Shown here piece after piece: positions 13,382 to 21,597 of a stretch of 25,835 bases of DNA. The notes beneath the pieces were generated by a model, which did no database searches, was not told the DNA's origin, and saw only the letters and a program-made list of their open reading frames with translations. The position numbers were made by a program, and so were the translations under genes. Within the stretch, counting starts at the first letter, position 1; every line of letters starts with the position of its first letter. The DNA comes from Bacteroidales bacterium UBA2714 (GTDB lineage Bacteria > Bacteroidota > Bacteroidia > Bacteroidales > P3). Location of the stretch: NCBI GenBank assembly GCA_002354035.1, contig DEKU01000006.1:1-25835 (forward strand). Direction: 5' to 3'.

Positions 13382-15529
13382 ATGAAAAAAGCATTAGTAA
13401 GTCTATTGAGTCTTTTGACTCTGTCAAGTCTATTCACCTTGACCTCCTGCAAGAAGGAGTCCACGGGTAACGGCACGCAGTTCCGAGCCACAATGGAAGA
13501 CTGCACATCACAAGATGGCAAAACCGTCCTCAATGGCACAGCCCTTAATTGGGTAGATGGTGACCAGATTGCTGTATACGGCAGGAGCGGTAGAGGTATT
13601 TATTCAGCAACACCAGGAACGCCCGCAACTACAGCGGTCTTTGATAACGTCAGCGGCGAAACGGGGGAAGGCCCTTACCGTGCCTTCTATCCTTCAACGA
13701 TAACTTCAGATGGTGTGAATATCACATTGCCGTCTGTTCAGTTTTCATCAGACGGCTCGTTATCGGGTTTCCCAATGTATGCAGAATGCAGCAATGACCT
13801 TTTGTCATTTAGAAACTTGTGCGGAGTATTAAAAGTGCATCTACAAAAAACAGGTGTCAACGTAAGCAGTATCGAAGTAACTGCCAGTTCCGACATCAAT
13901 GGAGTGTATTCTATACGTAATAACGGAGTACCTACAATTACGCTTGAGAGCAATGGAAGCAATACTACTAAGTTAGTGTGCTCAACTCCACAACCGATTG
14001 GCAATGGTGCAGATTTCTACATATATCTTCCTCATGGGAATTATTCGAGCATGACCTTTACCATAAAGGATGAAAATGGCAATGTGTGTACAAAAAGCAG
14101 CAAAACAGGGGTTTCAATTTATGTCACCCGAAGCCAGTTTACTACTATCACTTTCTCAGATAATGATTTAGTATTTGTTGAAGATCTTCCGAGAATTGAA
14201 GTTGACTTGGATCCAACAAATCCCTTGATAGCATGTATACTGAATGAAACGGCAGATACTGCTTATATATTCGGTACAAAGGACAATTCAGGCAGGCCTC
14301 TTAAAGTGTCAAATGTACTGATTAAAGAACATGATAAAACCATTAATACAGATATTTTCTTTGATAGTTTGGAAAGACCTATCGAGATACGGGCCTCAAA
14401 TGGTGTTATTATGCAATTTACATGGCTTGGTGAAGATGCTGCTGCACTGACACTTATAGATCCAGTCTCGGGTGAACAGTTGAATACTATTGCATACTTC
14501 AATTCTGATAATACAGCTGGTGGTGCTAAAGGGGTAAGCGGTGATGCAAAAACGATGCGTTCCGATAGTACTATATTGACAGTACGGCCTATGTATTCCG
14601 AGCAGGGAAAGGCTTACAGTCTTTCAAAGGACAGCCCTAACACCTCCAGCCTCAAGTCGGGGGATTTCTGGGTTAATCAATGTGGAGTACCAACTGATGC
14701 TCAATGTTGGGTAAATGTTTATGACTACTCTAACATGACGGGATCTTATGGGTATGGGAAGTTTAGGACACGTATTCCAGTCATTGATAAAATGGGTACT
14801 GGCCATTACAAGTACCATATTCCTAACGGGATAATGACACAACATAATCTTGAGGACTATTGTGATGTTATCACTGATGTTATGGGGAAGGTGTGTTTTG
14901 TCAATGAACTAATGGCTGCTGGCGGATGCGCTGCAATATCCATGGCACTTGCTTTCGCGGGAGTGACAGCGGTGTCCGCACCTGGTTTCTTTTCAGCTTG
15001 TGAAAGTGTAACAGCTGCTTTGTCAGTGGTATGCGTATTTTTCAATGATCCAGTTCCAGGGGCTCCTTCTCCGACCCAAGGGATATGTCAATTCTTGCGT
15101 GAAAACAACTTTACTTGGAATACGCCATTATATTTGTCTCCTGTAGTATGTGCTCTTCCTGAGAATATAAAGGGATTGTCTAAATATTATGACGGAACAT
15201 CAGCTCTCCCAGAATTAAATGTATCGTGGGGAGGAACCCCAAGGATTACAGATTTTACACTTAATCCACCTGCGCCACTTGCTTGGGTAGCCTATGATGC
15301 TGTCGCGAACCTATATTGCTTACCTGCAGGTACGCGCATCACCATGAGTATTGTAGGAACTGATGGATATTCCGATTCACGGGTATATGTTGTAGGAGAT
15401 GAAGTTCACTATGTAGCTACACTTCATGTTCCAGGATCCTATGCTGGAGTGAGGGATGTTTGTACTGTTAGACTTGATATGCCGGATGGATCATCCTTGA
15501 GCAGAACTGCACAATTGTACTTTCAATGA
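13382..15529 (+). CDS. Fimbrillin-like surface lipoprotein with a large unknown C-terminal region
   Basis: A 715-aa lipoprotein with signal peptide and lipobox LTSC (cysteine at residue 23). Residues about 33-260 follow the fimbrillin-like (Mfa/FimA-related) pattern: FRATMEDCTSQDGKTVLNG, NWVDGDQIAVYG, YRAFYPS, LSFRNLCGVLKV, VSSIEVTAS, and FYIYLPHGNYSSMTFTIKD. The rest, about 270-715, is not recognised. It has a cysteine-rich stretch and an unusual Ala/Gly/Cys-rich hydrophobic segment around 512-555 (AAGGCAAISMALAFAG and onward to ALSVVCVFF). The gene is clearly AT-richer than its neighbours, has weak strand skew and is probably a recent acquisition. It likely shares a transcript with the 54-aa peptide gene and ends at a strong terminator. 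Likely on the cell surface as an adhesin or pilus-related protein. Confidence 0.82.
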   Translation: MKKALVSLLSLLTLSSLFTLTSCKKESTGNGTQFRATMEDCTSQDGKTVLNGTALNWVDGDQIAVYGRSGRGIYSATPGTPATTAVFDNVSGETGEGPYRAFYPSTITSDGVNITLPSVQFSSDGSLSGFPMYAECSNDLLSFRNLCGVLKVHLQKTGVNVSSIEVTASSDINGVYSIRNNGVPTITLESNGSNTTKLVCSTPQPIGNGADFYIYLPHGNYSSMTFTIKDENGNVCTKSSKTGVSIYVTRSQFTTITFSDNDLVFVEDLPRIEVDLDPTNPLIACILNETADTAYIFGTKDNSGRPLKVSNVLIKEHDKTINTDIFFDSLERPIEIRASNGVIMQFTWLGEDAAALTLIDPVSGEQLNTIAYFNSDNTAGGAKGVSGDAKTMRSDSTILTVRPMYSEQGKAYSLSKDSPNTSSLKSGDFWVNQCGVPTDAQCWVNVYDYSNMTGSYGYGKFRTRIPVIDKMGTGHYKYHIPNGIMTQHNLEDYCDVITDVMGKVCFVNELMAAGGCAAISMALAFAGVTAVSAPGFFSACESVTAALSVVCVFFNDPVPGAPSPTQGICQFLRENNFTWNTPLYLSPVVCALPENIKGLSKYYDGTSALPELNVSWGGTPRITDFTLNPPAPLAWVAYDAVANLYCLPAGTRITMSIVGTDGYSDSRVYVVGDEVHYVATLHVPGSYAGVRDVCTVRLDMPDGSSLSRTAQLYFQ

Positions 15530-15571
15530 AAAGAATCATGAGTTGACTATATTTGATAAGTTGACTAAAAG

Positions 15572-15607
15572 AAGAGAGCCTCCAACTTGTATTGAGGCTC
15601 TCTTTTT
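15572..15607 (+). terminator. Rho-independent terminator of the lipoprotein operon
   Basis: AAGAGAGCCTC (15572-15582) and GAGGCTCTCTT (15594-15604) form an 11-bp perfect stem around 11 bases and run into a T tract. It lies 42 bases after the stop of the lipoprotein. Confidence 0.9.
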
Positions 15608-15693
15608 GTATGTGTGGCTTGTTTTTTGCTTGTTGTACAATAAAAGACGGCGGGGGCCGTTATAAAACATCATTAACTCTTAATAGCACAGGA

Positions 15694-16905
15694 ATGAAAA
15701 GATACTTTATGATTCTGTTGTCGGCTTTGGTGCTGACGGTGGGCTGTAAACAGGCCCCGAAGAACTCTATGACTTACCGCCCGTTAGGCAATACGGGACT
15801 TGAAGTGAGCGAGCTGAGTATTGGCTGCGGCGGATTTGAGAAGCTGGATTCGGCCGGCTCGATTGCATTGATGGATATGGCGCTGGACAGCGGCATGAAT
15901 TATATTGACATCTATGATGCGAATCCCAAGACACGCTCGAACATCGGCGCTGCGCTGAAAGGCCGCCGCGACCGGATGGTGATTCAGGGCCATATCGGCA
16001 CGTTCTTTAAAGACGGGCAGCATACGCGCACCCGCGACTTGGAGGAGACGAAGCAGGGCTTTGAGGACTTGCTGCAACGGCTGGGCACAGACCATATTGA
16101 GGTGGGCATGATTCATATCACCGACAGCCCGGAGGAATGGAACGAGCTGGAGGGAAGCCCTTTTCTGGACTACGTGATGCAGTTGAAGAAAGAAGGCAAG
16201 ATAGAACATATTGGTGTGAGCAGCCATAATGCCGAGGTGGCACTGATGGCGGCCAAGAGCGGCTGGATAGAGGTGATTATGTTCTCGCTGAATCCGGCTT
16301 TTGACCAGCTGAGAGGTGGTGCGATACCCTGGGAAGAGGGGGCTATGGAGAATCTGCAAGGGGGTATTGACCCCGTGCGTGTGGAGCTGTATGACTATTG
16401 CGCGACACATAAGATTGGCATCACGGTGATGAAGACTTTCGGCGGCGGCGGCCGACTGCTGGATGCCAAGACATCGCCCCTGGGCGTGGCATTCACGCCG
16501 GAGCAGTGTATTGCCTACTGTTTGGCCAAGCCCTGCATAGCGACCTGCATACTGGGTGTGGACAACACCGAAGAGTTGCTGGCCGACCTGCACTATCTGC
16601 ACGCCACAGAGGCTGAGAAAGACTATAGGGCAGCGATGCAGCCCGCCAAGGCCGACAAAGGTGGTCAGTGCACCTATTGCAACCACTGCTCGCCCTGCCC
16701 GCAGGGAATACCTATTGCCAAGGTGAACGAGTTGCTGGACAAGGCCCAAAACGAGGGGCTGACTCCGGAGATAAAGGAGAGATACGAGGCGTTGTCGCAC
16801 CACGCATCGGAGTGTACCCACTGCGGGAGCTGTATGTCGCGCTGCCCGTTTGGGGTGGATGTGCCGCAGAAGATGGACGAGGCCGCCAAGGTATTCGGTA
16901 AATAA
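15694..16905 (+). CDS. Aldo/keto reductase with C-terminal 4Fe-4S clusters and a lipobox
   Basis: A 403-aa protein. Residues about 26-310 are an aldo/keto reductase TIM barrel (opening TYRPLGNTGLEVSELSIGCGG; YIDIYD near 70-75; IGAALKGRRDRMVIQGH near 84-100; NTEELL near the end). This type has IQGH in place of the usual catalytic lysine region, as in iron-sulfur aldo/keto reductases. The C-terminus carries two ferredoxin-like cysteine sets: C326, C329, C332, C335-Pro and C374, C377, C380, C384-Pro. The chosen ATG gives a signal with lipobox LTVGC (cysteine 18). Another ATG at residue 26 (position 15769) would give a cytosolic enzyme. Upstream is a terminator and no clear promoter box. Substrate unknown. 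Confidence 0.85.
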   Translation: MKRYFMILLSALVLTVGCKQAPKNSMTYRPLGNTGLEVSELSIGCGGFEKLDSAGSIALMDMALDSGMNYIDIYDANPKTRSNIGAALKGRRDRMVIQGHIGTFFKDGQHTRTRDLEETKQGFEDLLQRLGTDHIEVGMIHITDSPEEWNELEGSPFLDYVMQLKKEGKIEHIGVSSHNAEVALMAAKSGWIEVIMFSLNPAFDQLRGGAIPWEEGAMENLQGGIDPVRVELYDYCATHKIGITVMKTFGGGGRLLDAKTSPLGVAFTPEQCIAYCLAKPCIATCILGVDNTEELLADLHYLHATEAEKDYRAAMQPAKADKGGQCTYCNHCSPCPQGIPIAKVNELLDKAQNEGLTPEIKERYEALSHHASECTHCGSCMSRCPFGVDVPQKMDEAAKVFGK

Positions 16906-16953
16906 AGTAGGGAAGACAGGTGCGCAGCCTGTCGAATGGATTATTTTTTCAAT

Positions 16954-17556
16954 ATGGATATAAAAGAGATGTTTGCCTTGTTCGAAAGGCAGATAGTGGA
17001 CTATCATAAAACCGACTCGGTGGATGCACCGATCCAGAACCCTTATGCCGAGGGTACGTTTGAGCATCTGCTGTGGGAGAAGAGCTATATCGACACGGTG
17101 CAGTGGCACCTGGAGGATTTGGTGAGACCGGAAGATGTGGACCCGGTGGAGGCATTGCGGCTGAAGCGTTGGATAGACCGGTCGAACCAACGGAGGACCG
17201 ACACGGTGGAGCGGATAGACGACCATTATATGCAAGCGTTTGCATCGGTGGCGGTGAGGCCTGACGCCAAAATCAACACCGAGACGCCGGCATGGGCTAT
17301 CGACAGGCTTTCGATACTGGCTCTGAAGATATACCATTTCGGCATAGAGGCCGCAAGAAAGGACGTGAGCGAGGAGCAGCACGAACGGTGCGCCAAGAAG
17401 CTGAATACGTTGCTGGAGCAGAAGGCTGACCTGATGGAAGCCATAGACGACCTGCTGGCAGAACTGGCCGCGGGCACTAAGAAGATGAAGCTGTACCGTC
17501 AGATGAAAATGTACAACGACCCGATGCTGAACCCGATGCTCTATAACAAGAAGTGA
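16954..17556 (+). CDS. DUF4254 domain protein
   Basis: A 200-aa, mostly helical, charged cytosolic protein that matches DUF4254: MDIKEMFALFERQIVDYH near the start, then WEKSYIDTVQWHLEDL and WAIDRLSILALKIYHF. The family is known from Bacteroidetes next to glycosyltransferase family 9 genes, exactly as here, so a role in lipopolysaccharide or glycan assembly is likely but unproved. I prefer the ATG at 16954 because homologous N-termini begin near this point; an in-frame ATG at 16936 would add six residues (MDYFFN). The gene follows the aldo/keto reductase and overlaps the GT9 gene by 4 bases (GTGA), so it is translationally coupled. Confidence 0.82.
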   Translation: MDIKEMFALFERQIVDYHKTDSVDAPIQNPYAEGTFEHLLWEKSYIDTVQWHLEDLVRPEDVDPVEALRLKRWIDRSNQRRTDTVERIDDHYMQAFASVAVRPDAKINTETPAWAIDRLSILALKIYHFGIEAARKDVSEEQHERCAKKLNTLLEQKADLMEAIDDLLAELAAGTKKMKLYRQMKMYNDPMLNPMLYNKK

Positions 17557-18500
17557 ATGGGCAAAGGTATAGACTGCGTCTGCTGGTGGTGAGACTGTCG
17601 GCGCTGGGGGATGTGGCCATCCTACAGCCTGTGGTGCGCCAGCGCGCAGCGGAGAATAAGGATGTGCTGTTTATGGTGGCTGGGCCGCCCCGGCTGGCAC
17701 CTTTGTTTGGCGGCATGGACAATGTGCAGTATGTGCCGACAGAGCGGAAACAGACGGTGAGAGCCTTGTACAGGCAGTTGCGCGAGCTGAAACCGGATGT
17801 CGTGGCCGACGTGCATGGCGTGTTGCGGACGATAGGTGTTGACTGGCTGTTCAGACTGCATGGAACCAAGGTGCGGAGTATTCATAAACGCACGCGACAG
17901 CCGATGGCATCGTGGCAACGTTATGACAGAGTGCTGGACCGCTGCGGACTGAAAGGCGGCACGAAAGAGGGGGATTATTGGAAAGCCAAGCCCTGCGAGG
18001 GTAGACGGCGAGTGGTGGGAGTGGCCCCTTTTGCCCAGCATGAGGGCAAGATTTGGCCGTTGGACAAGATGGAACGCTTAGTGGGCATGTTGAGCGAGCG
18101 GGGATATAAGGTGTGGCTGTTTGGCAGTAGGGCAGAAGCTCCGATTATGGAGCGTTGGGCAGAAGGGAAGGAAGGAGTGGAGTCGCTGGCAGGAAGATTT
18201 TCTTTTGAAGAAGAGCTGGACCGTATAGCCCAGGTGGATGTGATGGTGAGTATGGATTCGGCCAACATGCACTTTGCCTCGTGTTTAGGTGTGCCAGTGG
18301 TGAGTGTTTGGGGTGCCACCCATCCCAGCCGTGGCTTCTATGGCTGGAGGCAGGATCCCGCCTGGGCAGTGCAGAAGGATATGGACTGCCGTCCCTGTTC
18401 GAAATATGGCAACAAGCCCTGCAAAAAGGGCGGCTACCCTTGTATGAAAGAAATCGGTCCTGGCGAGGTTCTGGCGAGGATAGAGCAGGTGTTGGCTTGA
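17553..18500 (+). CDS. Glycosyltransferase family 9 (heptosyltransferase-like)
   Basis: A 315-aa GT9 enzyme of the WaaC/WaaF/RfaQ type, which adds sugars such as heptose from a nucleotide donor to lipopolysaccharide core on the cytosolic face of the inner membrane. Seen: N-terminal LLVVRLSALGDVAILQPVV (about 10-28) with the family's catalytic aspartate at about residue 20; a central VVGVAPFAQHEGKIWP donor-domain start; and DVMVSMDSANMHFASCLGVP (about 230-249), the conserved nucleotide-sugar motif, followed by VWGATHPSRG. A cysteine group near the C-terminus (CRPCSKYGNKPC) is common in the family. The start is GTG, overlapping the DUF4254 stop as GTGA; there is no upstream ATG in frame. It faces the histidine kinase. 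Confidence 0.9.
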   Translation: MNGQRYRLRLLVVRLSALGDVAILQPVVRQRAAENKDVLFMVAGPPRLAPLFGGMDNVQYVPTERKQTVRALYRQLRELKPDVVADVHGVLRTIGVDWLFRLHGTKVRSIHKRTRQPMASWQRYDRVLDRCGLKGGTKEGDYWKAKPCEGRRRVVGVAPFAQHEGKIWPLDKMERLVGMLSERGYKVWLFGSRAEAPIMERWAEGKEGVESLAGRFSFEEELDRIAQVDVMVSMDSANMHFASCLGVPVVSVWGATHPSRGFYGWRQDPAWAVQKDMDCRPCSKYGNKPCKKGGYPCMKEIGPGEVLARIEQVLA

Positions 18501-18549
18501 AAGGCAGAAGGGGCAGGCGGAGTCGTGATCCGCGTTGACATGCAAAGGG

Positions 18550-20076
18550 TCAGTCGAGCGGGAGAGAGATAGTGAAGGTGGTGCCTTGGCCCAACTCACT
18601 GGTGAGTGAGATGGTGCCTTTGTGCAAGGCCACGACCTGCGAGACGTAGTTGAGCCCTATGCCAAATCCTTTTACGTTGTGGACGTCGCCGGTAGATACA
18701 CGGTAGAATTTCTCGAATATATGTTTTTGGTCCTCCTTGGCGATGCCGATGCCGTTGTCGGAAATCTCTAGGATGGCGTGGCCTGCCTCGGAATGGGTGG
18801 AGATGGTGATGGCGGGCTCCTTGTCGGAGTATTTGATGGCATTGTCTATCAGGTTGTGAATCATGTTGGTGATGTGCAGCTCGTCGGCAAAGAGGGTGCC
18901 CTCGATGGTGCCAAGTCGGGACTGGATGGAGCCGTGGCGAGTTTCGATAGTGAGCTGGAAATTGTGTATGCAAGTCTGTACAATGCTGTTGAGGTCGATG
19001 GCCTTGGGCGTAAGTGTGTATTTCTTGCCCGACATTTTGGCGCTTTGCAGGAGGGTCTCGATAAGGATGCGCATACGTCGGTTCTCGTTGCTGATGATGC
19101 CGATGAAATTGCGGCGGGTGGAGATATCGCTGTTTATTGATTCGTCCTCCAGCATCTCACAGGCCAAGCTGATGGTGGCGATGGGGGTTTTGATTTCGTG
19201 GGTCATGTTGTTGATGAAGTCTGTCTTCATCTCATCGAGCTTGCGCTGATAGAAGATGGTGCGGACGGAGAAAAAGAAGAGCGCGGAGATGAGCACAATC
19301 ATGCAGATGCTGATGACGGTATAGAGATTGGTGTCGCTGCTGAGAATGATGGGGGTGGAAGGGAAGGCGAGGACCACGTAGAGGCTCTCGTCGGGGATGA
19401 TGCCATGGGGATGGAAAGAGTATTTGAAAGCCGAGTTGCGGAGCTCGTCGGGGTTGGCCCCGGCAGAGTAGTAGATGAGGGTGTCGGCTTCGCCCATCAG
19501 AACACCCACATGAGGCTCTACATCCACCCCGTTGATGATTAGCTCCTCCCGAATCAGGGAGTCGAGGAGTGGATAGTTGAATTTTGATGCATCGACGACA
19601 TTGTTGATGTCCAGAGGGTTGGCTTTGCCATGCTGGCTTCCGCCAAGAGTGGACAGCATGCGGTTGCGGGCATTGAGGAGAGTGTTATACTGAGTAAGCA
19701 CATGCACCTCGTCGGGGTTGAGCTGGGCTTTGGGCAGGGGGATGGCGCTGTCCTGTGCCGACACTCCGAGATGCACCTTGTGCTCGTTGTAGAACAGTTC
19801 GCTGTTGCTGCGGATGATGTCCTGCATCTTTTCGTTCATGTCGTCGATGCGGCGGTAGCGCAACAGGCGGTAGCGCTCTTTTTCCGAAACATAGTCCTCC
19901 ACTTTCATCTGGTCCAGCTGGTTGAAGACCTCGTCGATGGCGTTGTTGACACTGATGTTGAATAAATTGTCGCTCATCTTGGCCGACCTTTTTGTTTGGG
20001 AAATCTGGATGATGACCAAACTGATGGCCGCCAAGGCGAAGAGGGTGGAGAGCAATATCAGAAATTGGCGTTTCAT
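18550..20076 (-). CDS. Sensor histidine kinase, RprX-like
   Basis: A 508-aa membrane sensor kinase. One TM at residues 5-25, a periplasmic sensor region at about 30-250, and a second TM at 252-275 precede the cytosolic kinase core. The H-box is FINNMTHEIKTPIATISL with phospho-accepting H293. The N-box is NMIHNLIDNAIKYS (404-417), then ISDNGIGIAKED (438-449), FEKFYR and GFGIGLNYV (470-478). The start at 20076 begins the first TM segment; the longer frame has a doubtful N-terminus. The sensor region has no fold I recognise, but the N-terminal part resembles RprX-type kinases of Bacteroides. No response regulator gene adjoins it on either side in the window, so it looks orphan. It is divergent from pfs and convergent with GT9. 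Confidence 0.92.
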   Translation of the reverse strand: MKRQFLILLSTLFALAAISLVIIQISQTKRSAKMSDNLFNISVNNAIDEVFNQLDQMKVEDYVSEKERYRLLRYRRIDDMNEKMQDIIRSNSELFYNEHKVHLGVSAQDSAIPLPKAQLNPDEVHVLTQYNTLLNARNRMLSTLGGSQHGKANPLDINNVVDASKFNYPLLDSLIREELIINGVDVEPHVGVLMGEADTLIYYSAGANPDELRNSAFKYSFHPHGIIPDESLYVVLAFPSTPIILSSDTNLYTVISICMIVLISALFFFSVRTIFYQRKLDEMKTDFINNMTHEIKTPIATISLACEMLEDESINSDISTRRNFIGIISNENRRMRILIETLLQSAKMSGKKYTLTPKAIDLNSIVQTCIHNFQLTIETRHGSIQSRLGTIEGTLFADELHITNMIHNLIDNAIKYSDKEPAITISTHSEAGHAILEISDNGIGIAKEDQKHIFEKFYRVSTGDVHNVKGFGIGLNYVSQVVALHKGTISLTSELGQGTTFTISLPLD

Positions 20077-20156
20077 TTCGAGCTGTAATAATATTATTTG
20101 TAACGTTGGAAGATGAGAAAAATTTTGTCCATCTCTGTTAATTGCGAAAAAAATAT

Positions 20157-20164
20157 TATCTTTG
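20157..20164 (+). promoter_or_regulatory. Bacteroidetes -7 box for pfs-luxS
   Basis: Perfect TATCTTTG followed by CA, 72 bases before the nucleosidase start, in the gap between the divergent kinase and pfs genes. TCTG near 20134 is a poor -33 element. Confidence 0.65.
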
Positions 20165-20235
20165 CACCCTCGACTGCAGGACACGGGGCCGACCGTGTGG
20201 CCACATCCTCAGTTTAATAAAGTTATAATGCTGTT

Positions 20236-20910
20236 ATGAAAATAGGAATCATTATTGCCATGGACATTGAGTACCGGAAGATGCTCGATGTGTTGGGCGG
20301 CCAACCGCAAGGCATGATAGGCGGCAACGAAGTGGTGCTGTGGCAATGCGGTATAGGCAAGGTGAATGCCGCTGTGGGGGTGATGCGTCTGTTGCAGGAG
20401 CATCGGCCCGACTGCATCCTCAGCACCGGTCTGGCAGGAGGTATCGACCCCAGCCTCGAGGTGATGGATGTGGTGGTGGGCAGCCAGACTGTCTACCACG
20501 ACGTGTGGTGCGGCATGGGCAACGCTTACGGTCAGGTGCAAGGGCTGCCGGCACGGTTCGACGCCGACCCGTTGCTGCTGCATTGCGCCTCGACGTTGGC
20601 TGGAGACCCGTCCATGCATGTGAAAGAAGGTCTCATCTGCACCGGTGACCAATTCATCACCGACAAAGAAGCCCTGCGGGTCATCAAAAACCGCTTTCCC
20701 GAAGGACTGGCCTGCGAGATGGAGTCCGCCGCCATCGCCCACGCCTGTTTTCTGCACCAGGTGCCGTTCCTCAGCATCCGCATAATCAGCGACACCCCGG
20801 GCATCACCGACAACCACCAGCAGCAGTGGGACGACTTCCTCGCCTCCATGGGCGAGCGCTCGTTCCGTTTCATGCAGCAATACCTTTCCCAGCTACCCCA
20901 AACCCTATAA
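20236..20910 (+). CDS. mtnN: 5'-methylthioadenosine/S-adenosylhomocysteine nucleosidase
   Basis: A 224-aa MTAN (Pfs), which cleaves adenine from S-adenosylhomocysteine and methylthioadenosine. The fold and catalytic residues are clear: MKIGIIIAMDIEY with E12, STGLAGGI at about 63-70, CEMESAAIAH with the ribose-binding E163 (equivalent to E174 of the E. coli enzyme) and RIISDT with D186 (equivalent to D197). Length is normal. The gene is followed 16 bases later by luxS, so the two make a compact activated-methyl-cycle operon: Pfs yields S-ribosylhomocysteine, LuxS its next step. The gene is divergent from the histidine kinase and has a promoter box 72 bases upstream. Confidence 0.96.
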   Translation: MKIGIIIAMDIEYRKMLDVLGGQPQGMIGGNEVVLWQCGIGKVNAAVGVMRLLQEHRPDCILSTGLAGGIDPSLEVMDVVVGSQTVYHDVWCGMGNAYGQVQGLPARFDADPLLLHCASTLAGDPSMHVKEGLICTGDQFITDKEALRVIKNRFPEGLACEMESAAIAHACFLHQVPFLSIRIISDTPGITDNHQQQWDDFLASMGERSFRFMQQYLSQLPQTL

Positions 20911-20926
20911 ACCCCATTTTGATACA

Positions 20927-21406
20927 GTGAAAAAAATACCCAGCTTCACCATCGACCACATCCGGCTGCTGCGTGGCATTTACGTCTCACGCAAGGACCA
21001 GATAGGCGGCGAGGTGGTCACCACCTTCGACATCCGTATGAAAGAACCCAACCGCGAGCCAGCCCTTGGACAAGGTGCTATCCACACGATAGAACACCTC
21101 GCAGCCACCTACCTCCGCAACAACCCCCAGTGGGCCGACCGCATTGTTTATTGGGGCCCCATGGGGTGCCTGACGGGCAACTACCTGCTCATGCGCGGCG
21201 ACCTCCAGCCCGAAGACATCCTCGACCTCATGCGTGAGACATTTCGTTTTGTGGCCAATTTCGAGGGCGAAATCCCGGGCGCCGCACCCAAAGACTGCGG
21301 CAACTACCTCCTCCACGACCTCCCCATGGCCAAATGGGAGTCGGCAAAATATCTCCGTGAGGTGCTCGACCAGATGACAAGCCGCAATATGCACTACCCT
21401 GAGTAA
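20927..21406 (+). CDS. luxS: S-ribosylhomocysteine lyase (AI-2 synthesis)
   Basis: A 159-aa LuxS, the metal-dependent lyase that converts S-ribosylhomocysteine to homocysteine and the precursor of autoinducer-2. The metal site is complete: HTIEH at residues 53-57 (the HxxEH motif) and C124 in KDCGNY. The motif GPMGCLTGNYLL at 78-89 corresponds to the family GPMGCRTGFYL with C81, so two residues differ (L for R, N for F). The start is GTG, 16 bases after the nucleosidase stop. The second gene of the pfs-luxS operon; presumably the pathway recycles homocysteine and yields the AI-2 signal. No recognisable terminator follows. Confidence 0.96.
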   Translation: MKKIPSFTIDHIRLLRGIYVSRKDQIGGEVVTTFDIRMKEPNREPALGQGAIHTIEHLAATYLRNNPQWADRIVYWGPMGCLTGNYLLMRGDLQPEDILDLMRETFRFVANFEGEIPGAAPKDCGNYLLHDLPMAKWESAKYLREVLDQMTSRNMHYPE

Positions 21407-21508
21407 TAGCCTTTTCATCTTCGTGACTCAAAAAAAATAAAAAAAAACGCACTTTCCGCACAATAATAAATCCAAATCATAGTTATCCAAAGCGATTTTT
21501 GACTAACA

Positions 21509-21582
21509 GGCCCCGTAGTTCAGCTGAATAGAACGTCGGATTCCGGTTCCGAAAGTCGTGGGTTTGAATCCCGCCGGGGTCA
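21509..21582 (+). tRNA. tRNA-Arg (CCG)
   Basis: A full 74-base cloverleaf: acceptor GGCCCCG with CGGGGTC (one G-U), D arm with GTTC/GAAC, anticodon stem TCGGA/TCCGA around loop TTCCGGT (anticodon CCG at 21543-21545), and T arm GTGGG/CCCGC around TTTGAAT. The discriminator is A and CCA is not encoded. It reads the CGG arginine codon. The CPBP gene begins 15 bases downstream on the same strand. Confidence 0.93.
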
Positions 21583-21597
21583 CAATTTTTCTCAACA

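Noticed and set aside
15784..17382. A 532-codon minus-strand ORF opposite the aldo/keto reductase and DUF4254
   Set aside because: Both genes on the plus strand have clear family motifs; the ORF is a shadow with His/Leu-rich content.
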